From a virus, in the IMG/VR virus record IMGVR_UViG_3300021959_000438, positions 1 through 22,449 of that record: DNA of 22,449 nt; one strand, 5' to 3'. The notes beneath the pieces are model-generated. The model made no database searches and was not told where the DNA came from. It saw nothing but the letters and a program-made list of their open reading frames with translations. Of this stretch, positions 21,567 through 22,449 are shown in pieces. The position numbers and the translations under genes are program-made. The first letter of the stretch is position 1. Every line of letters starts with the position of its first letter.

Positions 21567-22095
21567 CATAAACAAGTCTTTACTTAACAACAATAACTTT
21601 AGATTACTTATAGATAAAGTTCCTACTGTTGAGTATTATGTCCAATCTGTAAATATACCTAGTATGGTATTTTTAGAAACTGTTATGCCTTCTAGAGTTG
21701 GTATAGACGCATACTTCCCTGGCGATAAAGTTACATTCGGTAATCTAAGTGTCACATTCCTTGTTGATGAAGACTTAGAGAACTACAAAGAAATGTATGA
21801 CTGGATGAATGCAATTGTTCCTATATCAGATACTAAGGACTACAAAGACTATGTTGACACTAATACACTTTCAACTGGTGAATTAGCAAGTATAAATTCT
21901 GATTTAATTCAGTATTCACAAATTACATTAGTGACTAACACTAATAAAAACTTACCAAATAAATTCTTTAAATTCTACGACTGTTTTCCTACGGGATTGG
22001 GTGAGATAGAATTAAGGTCGGGTTCAGATGCAGAAGCTGTGACTTGTACTGCAGAATTTAGATTTACTTATTTTGATATAAATACCACTAGTTAA
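21559..22095 (+). CDS. Tail-tube-fold protein, probably gp54-like tube initiator
   Basis: 178 aa. The pattern NNFRLLIDKVPTVEYYVQSV followed by NIPSM is that of the gp19/gp54 superfamily, where the N-terminal strand leads into the inner tube barrel; compare gp19 of this phage (ANRFRVFLPRAG, FLCKAAQIPAA). Further on are GDKVTFGNLSVTFLVDEDLE and NYKEMYDWMNAI, then KFFKFYDCFPTGLGEIEL and EAVTCTAEFRFTYFDI, matching the second tube strand pair (in gp19: YEFFNMFPTSIGAIDLSYE). It differs strongly from gp19, so it is not the main tube subunit. T4 gp54 starts the tube on the baseplate; that or a tube-cap function is most probable. The 3' end carries a late-promoter motif for uvsY. Confidence 0.75.
   Translation: MTDINKSLLNNNNFRLLIDKVPTVEYYVQSVNIPSMVFLETVMPSRVGIDAYFPGDKVTFGNLSVTFLVDEDLENYKEMYDWMNAIVPISDTKDYKDYVDTNTLSTGELASINSDLIQYSQITLVTNTNKNLPNKFFKFYDCFPTGLGEIELRSGSDAEAVTCTAEFRFTYFDINTTS
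22077..22084 (+). promoter_or_regulatory. Possible late promoter before uvsY
   Basis: TATAAATA within the last codons of the tail-tube-like gene (residues DINT). Predicted start about 22090, 36 nt before the uvsY ATG. Being inside coding sequence lowers confidence. Confidence 0.45.
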
Positions 22096-22117
22096 ATAAC
22101 ACTTTTAGTGGTATAAT
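22083..22117 (+). promoter_or_regulatory. Extended -10 promoter candidate and hairpin before uvsY
   Basis: TGGTATAAT (22109-22117) is an extended -10 element; no good -35 is seen at 17 nt. An 8-bp perfect inverted repeat TACCACTA (22083-22090) / TAGTGGTA (22106-22113) overlaps it. In T4 uvsY is read from middle and late promoters, so a host-type or activator-dependent promoter here is plausible. No clear ribosome binding site is visible in the 8 nt to the ATG. Confidence 0.45.
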
Positions 22118-22125
22118 AGTATATT

Positions 22126-22449
22126 ATGACCTTAGATGAAATCAAACAATTATGGGAAAAGGACTGTATCATAGATGATATAGAACTGGACAAATCTTCT
22201 TTAGAAGTTCCTAGACTACACGCAAAATATCAAGACTTACTATCTAGTAAGATTCTATTGATGAAACAACATGAATTTAAGTATAACATTTTACTTAAAG
22301 ATAAGTGGTTGTGGTTTAATGGCAAAATGGATGAAGATAGAATTAATGAACTTGGTTGGAAACATGACCCATTTGACGGCTTAAAAGTTATGAAGAACGA
22401 TATGCAATTGTTCTTTAACTCAGATGAAGATTTACAAAAAGCAAAAGCA
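22126..22449 (+). CDS. uvsY: UvsY recombination mediator, 3' end outside the window
   Basis: The first 108 residues are present and the frame is open to the last base. The start MTLDEIKQLWEKDCIIDDIE with the segments LHAKYQDLLSSKILLMKQHE and LKDKWLWFNGKM agrees with UvsY of cyanophages and more distantly with T4 UvsY (137 aa), including the 'KY..L...+..L...E.K...L..K...Y.GK' pattern. UvsY loads the RecA-like UvsX onto gp32-covered single-stranded DNA during recombination-dependent replication. Its place after late structural genes agrees with other marine T4-like phages. Nothing unusual is seen in the visible part. Confidence 0.85.
   Translation, partial: MTLDEIKQLWEKDCIIDDIELDKSSLEVPRLHAKYQDLLSSKILLMKQHEFKYNILLKDKWLWFNGKMDEDRINELGWKHDPFDGLKVMKNDMQLFFNSDEDLQKAKA

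Overview
The window is a piece of a lytic, T4-like myovirus (Caudoviricetes), most like the marine T4-like phages of cyanobacteria, SAR11 and similar low-GC hosts. Reasons: it carries the T4 head-neck-tail genes in T4 order (13-14-15-16-17-18-19-20-[two small core genes]-21-22-23), is roughly two-thirds A+T by eye, has late promoters of the TATAAATA/CTAAATA type, has two 2-oxoglutarate/Fe(II) oxygenase genes, and ends in uvsY. No photosynthesis genes, tRNAs, integrase or host genes are visible, so the host cannot be named from this window.

Layout. 1-3078: the 3' end of a tail-fibre-like gene, then two paralogous genes (1286-2230, 2272-3078) made almost wholly of proline/tyrosine-rich tandem repeats. 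3114-7545: an accessory block with a GT-A type glycosyltransferase carrying a long N-terminal extension, an unidentified 185-aa protein, a prolyl-4-hydroxylase-like oxygenase, a DUF6065-like protein and a second 2OG-Fe(II) oxygenase. Two consensus sigma70 promoters lie inside and just after the glycosyltransferase gene, so the rest of the block may be read early by host RNA polymerase. 7559-12570: a small membrane/coiled-coil protein, neck proteins gp13 and gp14, tail terminator gp15 and terminase subunits gp16 and gp17. 12651-15159: tail sheath gp18 and tube gp19. 15196-20580: portal gp20, two small core-like proteins, protease gp21, scaffold gp22 and major capsid gp23. 20581-21073: a gene-poor stretch with three successive hairpins (the last a bidirectional terminator) and a minus-strand transcription unit with its own sigma70-type promoter and only broken reading frames. 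21074-22449: two small conserved-looking proteins, a second tail-tube-fold protein and the 5' part of uvsY.

How it works together. The core genes build the procapsid (gp20, gp22, gp23, matured by gp21), fill it (gp16/gp17), close it (gp13/gp14) and build the contractile tail (gp18, gp19, gp15, the gp54-like protein). About ten late-promoter-like motifs lie in or at the edge of intergenic gaps. Two sit exactly 5 nt before a start codon, which predicts leaderless mRNA. Several others are followed, at about the expected start site, by a small hairpin and then a ribosome binding site. The most speculative but interesting idea is that the repeat proteins, glycosyltransferase and prolyl-hydroxylase-like oxygenase form a fibre-modification cassette resembling hydroxyproline O-glycosylation.
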